Assembly: GCA_026027325.1 (NCBI GenBank)
Contig: JAMSLZ010000004.1
Location: forward strand, 558,001 to 622,000
DNA length: 64,000 bases
Source of the DNA: Actinomucor elegans
Lineage: Eukaryota > Mucoromycota > Mucoromycetes > Mucorales > Mucoraceae
Direction of reading: 5' to 3'
Shown one piece after another: positions 1 to 12,239 of the stretch (position 1 is the stretch's first letter; every line of letters starts with the position of its first letter). Both the position numbers and the translations under genes were made by a program. The notes under the pieces were generated by a model. That model was not told the DNA's origin, made no database searches, and was given only the letters and a program-made list of their open reading frames with translations.

Positions 1-920
1 AAAAGAAACAAAACTCACTTTAAATACATAGTCTTTAAGTAGTATGGATTAACAAACTAACAAAATATATAAAAGTGCTATTTACGTATTCTTAGAACTT
101 ATTTATCGCGATTCAGGATTGTATTTTATTACGTCAAGAAAATCGTCCTTTAATCAGTGAAAATTATATAGATTTGAAACTATATAAAAGGAAACCTATA
201 TCATTTGATGCACAATAAAATATTAGACAAATTGGATAGAATGTTCGATGCCTGTTCTTGGCTTTCTATGACATAAAGATTTCATGAAAGTGTCAGCCGT
301 TAATTTTTTCACTACAGGAAAAAGAAATCACAGAAAATTTATGCGGTTAAAATTCCGAAGACCAATCATAATGAGTCTATATTTCTTTGACAGGTGGCAC
401 CAAACATGAAGCGACTTTATAGTGTGAATAAAAGGAATAAAATGTACAGATGACGTCTTTTAGTCATGGTAATTCTGGTGAAACAAGATAAAACGTTACC
501 CTGAAGTTCACAGAGATTTTTTTTTTAAAACTTGTAAACAGGAAGCCCTTTTATGGGAGACGTAACCCTGCTGACTATAAAGGTTGATACGGCCGATGTA
601 TAGTCAGAAGAGCAAACACAGTGGCTTTCAAACATCAAAGTGCATTGAAACAATTCACAAGTCATGTTCTGGAACCATTTTGGTTGGATCGATAAACAAT
701 TCCTCAAAATCAACAAAGCTGCCGGAGGAAAGTCTATGATCGCTTCCGTGCAGAAGATTATTGCTATTGGTACTCTATTGATGATTTGCTGTTATTCTAT
801 TGGTAATACTACTACTTAATGATGACTCTGTATTAGATGGTAGATGCTTTATTTTTTTTTAGATTGAATATAGAATGAAAAAACGTGAAAATGTACAAAT
901 AGGTATTTTACTATATATAT
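1..920. other. Intergenic, no gene seen
   Basis: AT-rich sequence with only short ORFs that have no recognisable domain and no plausible splice partners. It lies downstream of the stop codon of the minus-strand HAD gene, so it should include that gene's 3' untranslated region. Confidence 0.6.
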
Positions 921-1871
921 TTAAACCCAAACCCGGTTGTCGTTCCATAGCGGATAATCTTCATCATCAGTCATTTCTTCCACTTCAACTGTTTCATAAC
1001 TGTTATTGTAATAATGAGGTTCAAATAGTGGATGTTCTTCTTCTTCATCTTCTTCTTCGGTTGAAGTAGATTCATCATCATCTACTTGTTCGGGTGAATA
1101 GTAACAACAATAGCGAAGTGGACTAGATGGCTTAGGAAACTGAGCAAGGATTTCTCTCCAACTTGTCATACGATGGATATTTTTAGTTGTTGTATCTGCA
1201 AAGTGTTGATATAGTCTTTTGGATGTGGATGTCAATGTGGGTGTGAATTGCTGAGGTTTATAATGGTTCCAAGTGTATTGGCCTTGCTTATCATATAATA
1301 GAATATCAATACCCAAATGAGAACAGTCAAACGCATGCTCCAGACTATCGTCTATTAATACATCTACGCCTATTTCTTGACAAATCACTGATTTTGGTTT
1401 AGAAACGTATTCTAATTGTTCTGTATCAGACAAGTCCAGGTTACAAAAGTAGATGCTTTCAAAGATGCCTATTGTTCGTTGTTAGCGTATATTTGTTTTG
1501 TAAGGTGTAACTTTACCTGGATAATGTTTATCGACAAAGCGCTTTGTTTTTTCTGCAACAAATTGTTGGCGAGATGTAACGATCACCAACGTAAAATGAC
1601 GTCTTTTCAGCATCTTCAATGCTTCCAATGCAAAGTCTCGTATGGGTTCAATGCGTGCAAAATGATCAGATTCATAGAAGTCTCGGATTTTTATATAGCT
1701 TTCTTCTTTGGTGCCTCCCCAAACTTTCCAGTATTCATACGTATTAAAATCTGTAACATGCAACTGGGTGCCATATGTATCGTTGTGCCATTCACAGAGC
1801 TTGTCCATAGTATGGGCCAAGGTTTGATCCAGGTCTACTGCGATAACTTTACGGTGTTCTTTAAGATACAT
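921..1871 (-). CDS. HAD-superfamily 5'(3')-nucleotidase-like protein
   Basis: Two exons, 1517-1871 and 921-1468, joined across a 48-nt intron (GTAAAG..CTAAC..ATAG), give a 300-residue protein. The HAD core is visible: DLDQT at residues 13-17 (nucleophile and acid/base aspartates), VTSR near residue 98 (motif II), and a VLIDDS segment with D158-D159 (motif IV, Mg2+ binding). The join restores a continuous HYPGIFESIYFCN stretch, which supports the splice sites. This pattern fits the NT5C-type deoxyribonucleotidase branch of HAD phosphatases, which remove 5' phosphates from (deoxy)nucleotides. The true substrate cannot be told from sequence. The last 60 or so residues are acidic and low-complexity (a run of E/D/S/T) and probably disordered. 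The gene lies head-to-tail about 200 bp from the next minus-strand gene. Confidence 0.8.
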
Positions 1872-2069
1872 TTTTTTTTAATAAAGAAAGAAGAAAAAAA
1901 AGAAAAGAAGATTGCCCCTCAATTGGGAAGACCTTTAAGCGGGAATAGGAGTTTATGAAAATTTTTCTAAATGTAAGCCTGGTTTTGAATGTCTATGAAA
2001 CCTATCCACTACATTAAAAAATAGCCTTTTCGGTCCACTCCTTGCATTTTATATATATATAGATATATA

Positions 2070-3059
2070 TCAGGTGTCCCTTAATATACTTTTTGTTCTG
2101 TGATATGTATTATTGGCGTTAAAAAATACAAGATCTGTATTCACTGTAGAAATTAATACAATCGTGTTTCTATAATGTTCATGCATCTGCAATTTGCGGC
2201 ATACGCGCCTGATCAAAGCGGCGTTTTTCCCAGATTCAGTCCAAACATGCAAGATATGACGATCAAACTTGGTGTTTACGATGCCCTGGCTAGACTTGAT
2301 CATGTTTTTCAGCTTGCGATTTACTAGTTTGTTGGCATCTTGTCGTGTATAATTTCGATGATAGGCCATGGCTCTGGTAACAGACACTCCCAGAGTTAAT
2401 AACTGATGACTACTGGTCATATAATGACAGGCATAGTCCAAGATGGGTCCACTTCCTCCATTATCATCTTCTTCAGGGTATTGGTACACAAGCTCCTTCT
2501 CCGTCTTGAATAGATTTACACCCAAGAGTCTCGACAAGAGTTCAACAGAAAGCGCCTCACTATAAATACTTGAGCCTCCTGCATTTGGACTAGATAACAG
2601 TCTCGCTGCTCCTCTACCCATCGTATTATCTTTAATAACATTTACATTCGTATCCACAACACTTAGTCTAGTCTGTTGTACAAGACTATTGAGCAATGCC
2701 AACATGGCGCTTTGCGATGTGTGAATCGTCATGTCCGCATATTGAAACCGCAGTCTTTGCTTGAGATACACCTGCAGTGACCAACGAATGCACTTTGTCA
2801 ATGCTGAATCCTTTTTTAACCAATGAATAAGCGAAGGCCTCCATAGAAACCCCTGGTTGCTAGGACGCCTTGGTAACCATCGCTTCATGTGTTGCAGCAT
2901 AATTCTCTCGGTGTTAGAGGAAAACCAGTTTGTTTTAGGAAACCGCGCACACCCTTTTTTCAATTTCTGCGGCGGTTTTTTAAATAAGTCATGTAGCACA
3001 TGACACTTCCCCCGACCTTGTTTTCTTTTATAAAAATGAAACGGAGGATGACCGATCAA
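2070..3059 (-). CDS. Conserved-looking hypothetical protein
   Basis: Single ORF of up to 329 residues. I do not recognise a named family with certainty; the C-terminal two thirds resemble an uncharacterised eukaryotic family sometimes labelled AAC4-like in protist and fungal genomes (recall, unverified). Visible marks are SEALSVELLSRLLGV (E168), GPILDYACHY (D208) and GVSVTRAM (224-231), followed by a basic helix and a beta-rich tail. The spacing E..D..V-x-[KR] faintly recalls the PD-(D/E)XK nuclease fold, but the usual lysine would be R229. The first 50 residues are basic and poorly structured. ATG codons at 2900 (M54) or 2888 (M58) are credible alternative starts, the region before them being promoter or leader. 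No intron is needed. Confidence 0.55.
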   Translation of the reverse strand: MIGHPPFHFYKRKQGRGKCHVLHDLFKKPPQKLKKGCARFPKTNWFSSNTERIMLQHMKRWLPRRPSNQGFLWRPSLIHWLKKDSALTKCIRWSLQVYLKQRLRFQYADMTIHTSQSAMLALLNSLVQQTRLSVVDTNVNVIKDNTMGRGAARLLSSPNAGGSSIYSEALSVELLSRLLGVNLFKTEKELVYQYPEEDDNGGSGPILDYACHYMTSSHQLLTLGVSVTRAMAYHRNYTRQDANKLVNRKLKNMIKSSQGIVNTKFDRHILHVWTESGKNAALIRRVCRKLQMHEHYRNTIVLISTVNTDLVFFNANNTYHRTKSILRDT

Positions 3060-4717
3060 GTGAATGCAATAGCATAATAGAGTATGGAATGATCCGATAT
3101 TAATTGTTTGAAATCAAATACGCACACTTTATTAATGAGTGAAATACTGTAACTTGACGTAACATCTGTGTATCCTTGTAATAATTAGTACGCTGGAAAG
3201 AACTTCTTTTGCATTCTAGTTTGACCGAAAGCAGCATTTATATATATTGGTTTATTATTGAACGAATCGAAATTGCGTGGTCTAAAGGATGTATTACTAT
3301 AAGCGGTGTACTATCAAGTATGTGGTACTTGCTATAGTTGACGTATCACTGTAAAAATTAGTTCATTCGAACTAGCGCGCTTTTCTCTATTATTTGTCCG
3401 GAAATCATTGATTTGTCTCGGCTGATTGAATATGGGAGATACGATTCTGTGAGCTGGATTAATGAATCTATAGTAGTATATTTAATGCCCGTATTAATAC
3501 TCCGCTTTTATCGTATACCGACCTTTAGTACGTGTCAATTCTATTATATACTCATACAGGTTGGTCCATTACAGGCCATATTTGATTCTATATATATATT
3601 TCTCAATATTTATTGGTATATCTCTGATTTTTTGTCGGGATATAAGTGATTTTATCATTGTGCATTGAGATTTAGTTTCAATTGACAAATGAATCTCCGT
3701 CTGTCAGCGTATATATCTTTATATATCCCCCTTGTCATAATTCGATATATGAGAATGAAACTTGGTTCATCTTAAAGAGTATGGCGTGCTCCATATTCAT
3801 ATCGCAAATCATCAAAATTTCTTGGTTCATTGTTGAACCAAAAAGTATTTTGTGATATCAAATGGTATCACGCATAGTAGCTGCCATCCAATGGTCAGCA
3901 CACAGAGTAAATCCACGCGTTTGAAACACAGTAAAGCAAAAGCAAAAAGGATGTATTATATACGTCTGAAGCTATCAATATCTGGCTTGTTTTTAAGATA
4001 TGCGTAACAAAACTATTAATAGGCAAACAACTATAAGCATCTTTAAATCCGTAAACTGCAACTTAAAAGAAAACATGTGAAAAAAAAGGTCACTCGGCCA
4101 TTCAAGCAGCTTTTCTCTTTTCTTGATGAGATATTTTATATAAAAGCAACTCTAAAAGACAATATATGCGTCAGATCGAATACTATTCCACATGTATTTA
4201 TTGGGTATGCTAGGCTTAGCTTTGATTCCTTGTAAGTTTGACAAGGTCAATCATTAGGGGCCAAAAGGGAGTTGGAAAGGGGACATGTCAAAACACTTTA
4301 AGTGGCAACCTGGACTTGTTTTACCATAAAACATGTTTGAAACCGTCAGACTGTAACAAGTAGCTATCCTGTCAAATAAGTCTAGTTTGTAGGTAATGTA
4401 AACGATGTGCTTTTATCTGGCTTTGTCAATTGGAATAACTGTCAATATTTCATCAAGAAGTCTTTCCCTCCCCCCCTTTTTTTTTTACTTGCTGGTATCT
4501 CTTTGTTTATGTACACTCCTTAAACATCATCAACGTCAAAATGACAGCTATAAAAGAGAAAGAAAAGACAGTCAAAAAAGCAAGAAAACTTGTTTATGTA
4601 TGTTCTTGTTGCCGATCAGTAGTCTTGCACGTCCCTTGATGTAAACGAGTTCTGTATATAAACACTTTTTTTTTTTTTTTACTTTTTTGCTTTTTCTTCT
4701 TCTTCTTTCACTCTTAA
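3060..4717. other. Intergenic between divergent genes
   Basis: AT-rich, 1.66 kb between the hypothetical gene and the homeobox gene, which point away from each other, so both promoters should be here. Short ORFs at 3413-3649 and 4405-4644 show no domain. T runs and a CT-rich stretch (4660-4715) lie just upstream of the homeobox start, as is common in fungal core promoters. Confidence 0.5.
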
Positions 4718-5530
4718 ATGTACCACCACGTAGAAAACACAACCGTAACTATCGCTCTGGTCACTTATCCAAGTAACTAACCTCTTCATATACAGTTTCG
4801 CATATTCACTCCTGTTGTTCTCTTTCATGATGCAACAGCAGCTGAGTACTCGAGTGACAATCAGCTGATTCGACTAAAGAAACAAAGAGTTCATGCTATG
4901 CTCAAAACCAACGTTGAGTTTTGGAGTAATGTCATCCAAACCACTCGCCAACAGCAACAACAGCAACAACAACAACAGCCTCTGGAAGCACCTCTTTCTC
5001 CACTATCAGTCGCCTCTTCTTCCTCTTCCTTTCAATCTTTTCATCAAATAAAACCGCCACAAAAACAAGAAGACAATGATGACGAAAGTGAAGAAGAAGA
5101 AGAAGAAGATATTGATGAATTGGACGAAGATGATTCCATGGATGAATCACTACAACATCATAAAAAGAAACCCGTCAATAAACCTGTCACCAATAATGGT
5201 AGAAAACGTAGAGGCAATCTACCTAAAAACGTGACGGCCATTTTAAAGCAATGGCTCATTGATCATTGTAGACATCCTTATCCAACCGAAGAAGAAAAAC
5301 GCGCTCTCAGACACAAAACCAACCTGACCTTGAATCAAATCAGTAATTGGTTTATTAATGCAAGAAGACGTATTCTACCACTGATCTTGGCAGCACCTGT
5401 ATATCGACAGCAATCTCCATCGCCACCAGCATCAACAACAGCAGCAGACAGTCGAACTTGTTATAAGAAAAAAATGAGAAGAAAGAGAGGATGGATGGCT
5501 TCTTCAGGTATTGTGATTGAGAATGACTAA
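4718..5530 (+). CDS. TALE/KN-type homeobox transcription factor
   Basis: The homeodomain at about residues 144-203 contains the TALE-type PYP loop insertion (RHPYPTEEEK) and the recognition helix WFINARR, typical of KN/Homeobox_KN nuclear DNA-binding regulators. A glutamine run, a serine-rich stretch and an acidic run precede it, typical of a transactivation region. The first in-frame ATG of the long ORF is at 4898, but the frame stays open upstream to 4781 with no ATG. A good acceptor (CTAAC..TACAG at 4795) and a donor (GTAACT at 4745) allow a 27-nt first exon, 4718-4744, encoding MYHHVENTT, then exon 2, 4796-5530. This adds 43 residues and gives 253 in all. The homeodomain is certain, the first exon inferred. 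The CT-rich tract before 4718 fits a promoter. Confidence 0.8.
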
Positions 5531-5639
5531 AGTAAAACAATATCTAATACTTTTTTTTTTCAATAGATAAAGCTACCAAACAATTATGCCCACCTTCTTC
5601 CGAGATGCTGTAAACTCTCCTCCTATTATTTATATTGCT

Positions 5640-5673
<34 letters not shown>

Positions 5674-6999
5674 ACCATTACTTAATTTCTCCCCTCCCCC
5701 TTATCAAAAAACTTTATTATAACCACCAAGTAAATATGAAATAAATGTAAACATTGTGTATAATACAGTAAGAGCACGTTGATTTTGCATTATGAAATCT
5801 ATTATCAATGGTATATGTAAACAGAAAACGATCATAATAACGAAGCCATTTGACAGGTGTAACACGCCTTTTAATAAAAAAATTTGAAATAGAGCCAGTT
5901 ATTTTTCACTTGTACTTAAGCATGTCAATCATAGGACTTCAAATTAAGAGAGAGCAAAAACTGTCATCAGCAAAATGAAAGCTATAATTAACAAATCTGA
6001 TTACAATAATCATTGAATTGGAATAGATCTGATGTTTTTGTTAAATGCATTGACTTATTATGAAGAGGGGTAACAAAGTAGATGCAATATTGGACAGAGA
6101 TCGAAGGAGATTGTCTGTACTATGTGCGTGTGTGTATACCATGTCTTTTTTATTTTATTTTTCGTAAGTAATCAAAACTTCATATGAAGTAGAATATTGT
6201 TATAAAATATGATGAATGCATAGTAGTAACTCAAAAAAAAAAAAAAAAAAATACAGCACAAATTACAGAATTTTTTTTTAAATGATATGTGCATGCTTTA
6301 TGTATAATGAACCAGAGGGGATACTTTTGCTTTAGATACGATGCATGTTAATCTGTCCGGACTTATTTTTTTAAGAGAAAACCTATGTACATGTACAGTT
6401 ATAGGTAACGGTTTATTACAAAGATTTCAGTTGATGTTTATATACCCCAATTTCAAAGTTATATCTTGCTTATAGGCTGGATTGAACGCGGTTAAGCATT
6501 TTGCAGATTTTATTTTCCAAATTATTTTATAAGTGCATTCTATTTTGCTTTCCATTGACTTGTAGTAATCGCAAAAACATTTCTACCGAGATATTTTTTT
6601 TTAAAAAAAAGGGGGCTGGAACTTTGATGCATGTTATAGCCATAAACATTGTTGATATACAAAACGCTTTATAAATATTTAATTATATATCGCATAGTCC
6701 AGGTTTTATTTGTTCTACTCTTTAGTTGATAAAGTTAATATTGATAAAAAGGGATGTTTTGGAATTCTCAGAAGTCAAATTGTATCTTGAGTATTGTATG
6801 TACAATAAAATTCATAGAACATATGATTGCATATTGTTCAGTATATCAGATCTACGCTCTTAGCAACCCATATTTTGAAAAACATTGCCCTCATGTTTCA
6901 TAAAAACACGACATGTCATATTTGAAATGAAGCATTGATTACTGGTGTTATGGATATATTATATTGTGGTAGCTGGCTTTAAATACCCACAGCTTGTAT

Positions 7000-7290
7000 A
7001 ACCTGAATCCGATGATCCATAAATCCCTTGGCCGATCCTGGTTTAATATCATAGTATATGTCCGTAATGGGCTGCTATATCTACATACTAGGACTTTTGT
7101 TTATCAAAAATACAATGGGTACATTAAGCCATTAATTATAAACAACTATGGTGTATGTCCCATTCATATATTATGTAGTAGGTTTATATATCTCTCGACA
7201 GATCTAGATTCAAATTTATATTTGGTTGATTAAACCATGTCTAAGATAAGTCGCTATATCTATTGGAATCTTTGTAAAAGACTAAAATTT
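7000..7290 (+). repeat. Degenerate interspersed repeat, copy A
   Basis: About 290 bp that aligns by eye, with many mismatches, to the reverse complement of 15580-15840. Shared blocks include TACAATG, TTAATTATAA, CCCATT, GTAGTAG, ATCTC and TTGATT..CCATG. The 3' end (TCTAAGAT..CTATTGGAATCTTTGTA) matches the ends of the copies near 10430-10470 and 38025-38060. No coding capacity is convincing, and the family is unidentified. Confidence 0.5.
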
Positions 7291-9559
7291 AATAGTTAGA
7301 CTTGCTTCATTTTTATTCGGGATAATCTTTCTTGGAATACTTCGCCGCCTTGCAAGTCGTGATGTTCTTCTCTAACAATGTAAGTTGACTTGTTGCAGTT
7401 GGAGAAAAGCTAGCTAGAAAGCATCATTTTATAAATACGTTCTATTTAACAGCTATATTGGTGAAATTATCTCCTTTGTTAATACTATTGTCAATTCCCT
7501 TACAATGTTTGGTGAATATCTACTGATGGATACATGAACAAAGGATAAAAAATGAGACTTTTAATCCTCGTTCTCTTTTATTATAAAAGCAATGGCTCTA
7601 TATTTATTTCTATATCTATAATCTTCATTTGGGTCAATTCTAGCATACCTTTAATTTATGTTTATGAGAAACGCTATTATACTGTTCTTATCGCCTATCG
7701 TTGGGCCATGTTAACATAGCAATCAACGTCCGATAGTGGAATGGGTTGACTTAATTAACAAGGTAAGGTTTCGTGTAGGCACGTGATATATAGCAATATA
7801 AGAAGTCTTTTTTAAGTTATAGTATGTAGCCATACTGTAATGTGCAGTAGATAAAGCTGAATGTGTACCATATTATAGAAGGAATACGACACCTTGTCTT
7901 TGTCATATGGAGAGACTCAATCTCAAAAAAAAAAACGTTTCCATCTCGCATTTGAAAGTATGCAGCAGTCTCGACCTGTTCACTGCAAAGCTAGCGGAAT
8001 ACGGTTCTCATGTTAAGGCTGCTCAAGTCTGTTTTGACCGTTTTATGCGACACTTGTGCAAGAACATTGCAAAAGTCAATGAAATTTATTAACTTTGATA
8101 TTCTATCCTATAGAGAACATAAGAATAGAATACTATAGCTGTGCTATATTGGCCTTGCGAGATACGATCAGTAACATATTACGTTGCGATCAGTTTATAT
8201 ATTTTACTGCAATCGGCATTTACAAAGCTGAGTCCAATGCTCTCGAACGACATTCAATAATTTAAATGCCTTAGAAATAATGATACGTATCAACAAACAT
8301 TTGTCATAGTTTGACACTCTGTCGATGATTGTCCCGATCTAGTCGTAACAGCACTCACTTTATAGCCTTACTTGTCATATAATCAATAAAATGATTTGAA
8401 AAGGGTCATACCAACCAATAATAGGATATGTTATCTTCATTTTAATACGACATTACATTCAGATATGTTTATAAAAAAAAGTTTACAGAGTTCAAAAAGC
8501 TTGAAGCTAATAGGATCTGTGATACGCGTACACACTTCCTTATGGGACAATCAAATATCATTATTCGATTTGAAATCTTGGGGATATCTTCTCAGTCATG
8601 TTACTTTACTCTTGCTATGCACAGTCTGAAGCATGTATATTGAGAATTTAGCAATCATATTAAGGGCAACTATAGATAAAAAAAAGGCAAAAGATCAACC
8701 AGGTACTGCATATGCATAAGAGGAACCTGAAACACAAAAATCTAATGTAGAATGAAATCTATGTAAAAAAAAAGAGAGGTTCAAAGGAAGCCGTCTTCAA
8801 ATATACTGTTTCCTTCAAATGACCACAATCGAGTCCTACACAATCAGTTCTTGAAAGAAAAAGATGCGTGGTGATTGTAGATCTAATGCAAGTATTGATG
8901 TCCCAATTGATCAACAACTCAGCTTACAAAGAGCGATCACTGATCTCCAACGCTAGCCTAATATATAAACCTCATAAAAGCATTAGATAATTAGTGATCG
9001 ACGCCAATATAGACCAACGCCAAGAAACGTGTGTCCATAGCCCATTATAGTATCTAATTCATGGATATAGAAAACAAGACCTTTAGTCTACTATACTCTC
9101 GATAGCTCATTCAAAGCTTACGCTCATTATTACAAATAACTTGCACTATAAAGCATATAAATACAGTGTCGTATTCTTAACCAGAAAGCCGTTTTATTAT
9201 CAATAAGCTAGAAGCTTACTTGGTTTATCAGATAATCGTTATAGTTTTATATTTAATACCTTATAAATGCTGCAAGGTGGGCAGCTTAAAGCTTTGGAAT
9301 GAAAAAAAAAAAGTGACGCTGATACAAAAATTTCAGCATTTAAATATGGTAACAGACCATATACTTTAGACACAATCAGACGGATGTATCTTATAGCTTG
9401 TAATTAAAATGTTGGAATCAGTGAATCAATGGAAATGATGCATCTTTATAGTATTTTACCAACTGTTTGTTTATCTGTCGATTTTCATTAAAGGACACAA
9501 CATTTAATAGCTACTGGAAAAATCAAAAAGTAAAGTGGACTTTCTTTTTTTTTCGGGCT

Positions 9560-9703
9560 ATGAATGCTTTTGTCGAACCTGCATTCAAAGAGAAAGCTTT
9601 AGATCTATTAGGTGCTATTTTCTTCGTCTTTAATATCATCTTTACGGTTCTCTCTTTCTCTCTACTCGAAGGCTCTGATAAGCCATTAGTCAGAACGCCT
9701 TAA
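9560..9703 (+). CDS. Possible single-TM microprotein
   Basis: A 47-codon ORF with a start ATG directly after a CTTTCTTTTTTTTTC tract. The product has a charged N-terminus with a proline (FVEPAFKEK), one strong hydrophobic helix (about residues 13-33, LLGAIFFVFNIIFTVLSFSLL) and a short polar tail. This organisation is protein-like, unlike neighbouring random ORFs. It could be a small organelle membrane subunit or the remnant of a larger transporter exon. I do not recognise it, and no flanking exons are evident. Confidence 0.25.
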   Translation: MNAFVEPAFKEKALDLLGAIFFVFNIIFTVLSFSLLEGSDKPLVRTP

Positions 9704-9867
9704 AACATTTTGACAGCCATTTCTTGATCGATTCCCTTTAAATGTCTTATATGATAAATAGTGTTTGTCCAGGATAAAACACTATATCAACCTAACCCAA
9801 TATCTAACCCAAATACAACTATAATTCGATGTATGACTTTAGATTACGTATATTCTATACAGTCTCG

Positions 9868-9990
9868 TAGAATGATCTATAGATCGCTTCATGCTTTTGA
9901 GGTCAATGTCTTGATTGTTTAGAGTTCCATACTTGGAATGAGTTACTGCTTCTTTTAGAGCTCTTCTTTATTGGATCATTAATTTATTGT
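9868..9990 (+). repeat. Degenerate interspersed repeat copy
   Basis: Contains the family core ATGATCTATAGATC, then GAGGTCAATGTCTTGAT and CCATACTTGGAATGAGTTACTGCTTCTTTTAGAG. Blocks in the same order occur at 34441-34545 and 37972-38060. Heavily diverged. Confidence 0.4.
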
Positions 9991-12239
9991 AAATTTTATA
10001 CAACGAAACTTGGGATTAATCCGCGATCGATAAGCCACGGAAATTTTAAAAAAAATATGACTGTATTTCCTATTACCAGAATTAAAACGTTCAATAGGAC
10101 ATGCAGCTTTTGAACATAAGAAAGCACATAACAAGTCCCAAAAGATCCATCATTAACCTATATGTTTAAAGTTGGGGTGAATTCGCACTTGTCAACTTTA
10201 TCGAAAATTGGAATACAACTGTTTTCATTCCGGATCCATGGTTTTTGTTGTTTACTAAAGTGAAAAACAAAACCCCTCCCCTTCTCCCCGGAAGGCTCCC
10301 AGAGAGCGACAGCGGCCAACAAACGAAAGTAATGAATATAAGACAGGCTAGTTCATATAGACTTAATCTAATGGATATACAAATCTCAGTTAAATGTCGG
10401 ATCTTCTGCCTTTTCTATACAAAGAATGGGCTGCTGGATCTATTAGAACCTTTGTATGATTACTATAAAATATGAAACAAAATATAAAACATGCGTCTTG
10501 TTTAAAAAAGCATGATGGCGAGGGAATTACTGAGAATTGCGACTTAGAGTTTGATATTTCAGCCTAGAATTCGTGTGCAACATAATAGGCAAAACCCTGA
10601 TAGCCAAGTAAGGGCCTTTAGTGATATTTTCCCCCCAAAAAAAAAATAGCTTTTAGTCAACTATAATTGTTACACGGCATCAGGAAAACTCGTTTATGCA
10701 AAGCTAGATAGTAAATATTGCTCTTATCTTGAAACAGAATCAGCCTTAATATATCCGATATTTTTTTTTTCAAAGAGAGATAGAAGCTTTTTATCTCAAA
10801 CGTGCTTCACACTTATCCGTTTGCCCATTTGAAGTAACACAGGGCTTTAAAAGAAGATTTCACCGACTTTCCCCGGATTTTACCAACTACGAATCAGAAT
10901 GTTTCCCCTATGGCCTGATTTATCTTTTAGATAAGTTTGGCTAGTTATTCCGCCATGCAAAGATGTTCCAAAGATCTTGGATTATTATCATGTGTGTGAT
11001 ATCTATCAAAATTGAATATATGGGAATTACCATAAACGACGTTTTGCGCTTAAACCACCCTTGTCTTACACACTTTCGGGAGTCCAGCCTTTTTTTTTTT
11101 TATGGATATTATTTCAGCGCGCAGTTTCAACACTGATGGATAACTTTGATAAAGAATAATCCCGTCTAGGGATTATGTAGAAAAGAAAAAAAAATAGCAA
11201 AAAAGAGATCCGATACAGAACGTTTAGAGAGATCTACATCCCATTTGCTTGAATTTTTGCAAACATCTTTTGTTTATTGAAAGTACCAATAAAAGCTTAG
11301 TCGTTGAGAATATTCCATTATCTTGATAAACAAACCAGCCCAAAATAAGCTCTCTAGTCAATAAGAAGATCAAGATTACGACCAGAATTTTAAGATAGTA
11401 TAACAACAGATGATTTATATATAGGTTTGTGAAGCAACCATAGCCCTATTCTTGCTGTTCTTTTTTCGCGCCCAATTTTTAAAACTGTGTGTAAAGAAGG
11501 TCTTTCTGTGCAATCCGGTTAGTATCCACAGTAGCAGATTTTTACTTTTTATTTTATTTATTATAATTAGCGGATATCGATTCGCAAAGATGATCATCCG
11601 TGGTATAATGTATATAGGATCTAAATCCAGTGGAGTTTCAACTTATAGAGTGCAAGTTAAAGAAACAAACATAGTGTATGCATTGTTGAGTATGGGAAAA
11701 CTCTGCTTACCCCACAAGAATAAGCCCAAATCTATTTATTTGCTGGTCATACACACACAGTTTCAATGGCAATTTCTCAATGAAGAACAAAAAAAAAAAA
11801 ACAATAGTGAATAGTCACACGTAAAGATAACAGAAAGTCTAGGCTAGTGAACAAATCATATCGGCAGCGATCTTTTTTTGAAGCTACACCAAATTATCGA
11901 TAGTGCAAGAGAAAAAAAAAAGTGGTCCGAGGGTGTGAGAGAAATAGGTCAAATGATATTATATAAAATAAGAGTATTCTAAATAGTTGGGATTCCATCT
12001 GTCAAATACTATAAAGATAGTCTATATATGGTTATTAGATAAAGTGTGTGTGTGTGTGAGTGTGAATAGACCATCTTATTATATAGCTCGCTCAAACGAA
12101 AACCGGATCTACCGGGTATCAAGCCGAGAACTGCAGTTAATTTGGTGCAGAAAGTAAAAAGAACGAGTTTATTGGTATTAAAATGCAAGAATATATATAT
12201 ATAGTATACACAAAGGATGAAGATAAGGTATGATACGGC

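Larger units (their letters stand above)
5531..12239. other. Long gene-poor AT-rich region
   Basis: Almost 6.7 kb with no recognisable gene. It holds homopolymer runs (for example about 27 T at 5645-5671), degenerate interspersed repeat copies (about 7000-7290, 9868-9990, 10320-10475), one possible microprotein ORF (9560-9703) and a small GC-richer patch near 10265-10320. The remaining short ORFs look random or repeat-derived. Confidence 0.55.

Noticed and set aside
6994..7233. 79-codon ORF
   Set aside because: Falls in a degenerate interspersed repeat whose other copy has diverged and shifted reading; not a gene.
10265..10320. GC-rich patch as a possible gene or origin
   Set aside because: Only about 55 bp, with no ORF support or motif beyond base composition.
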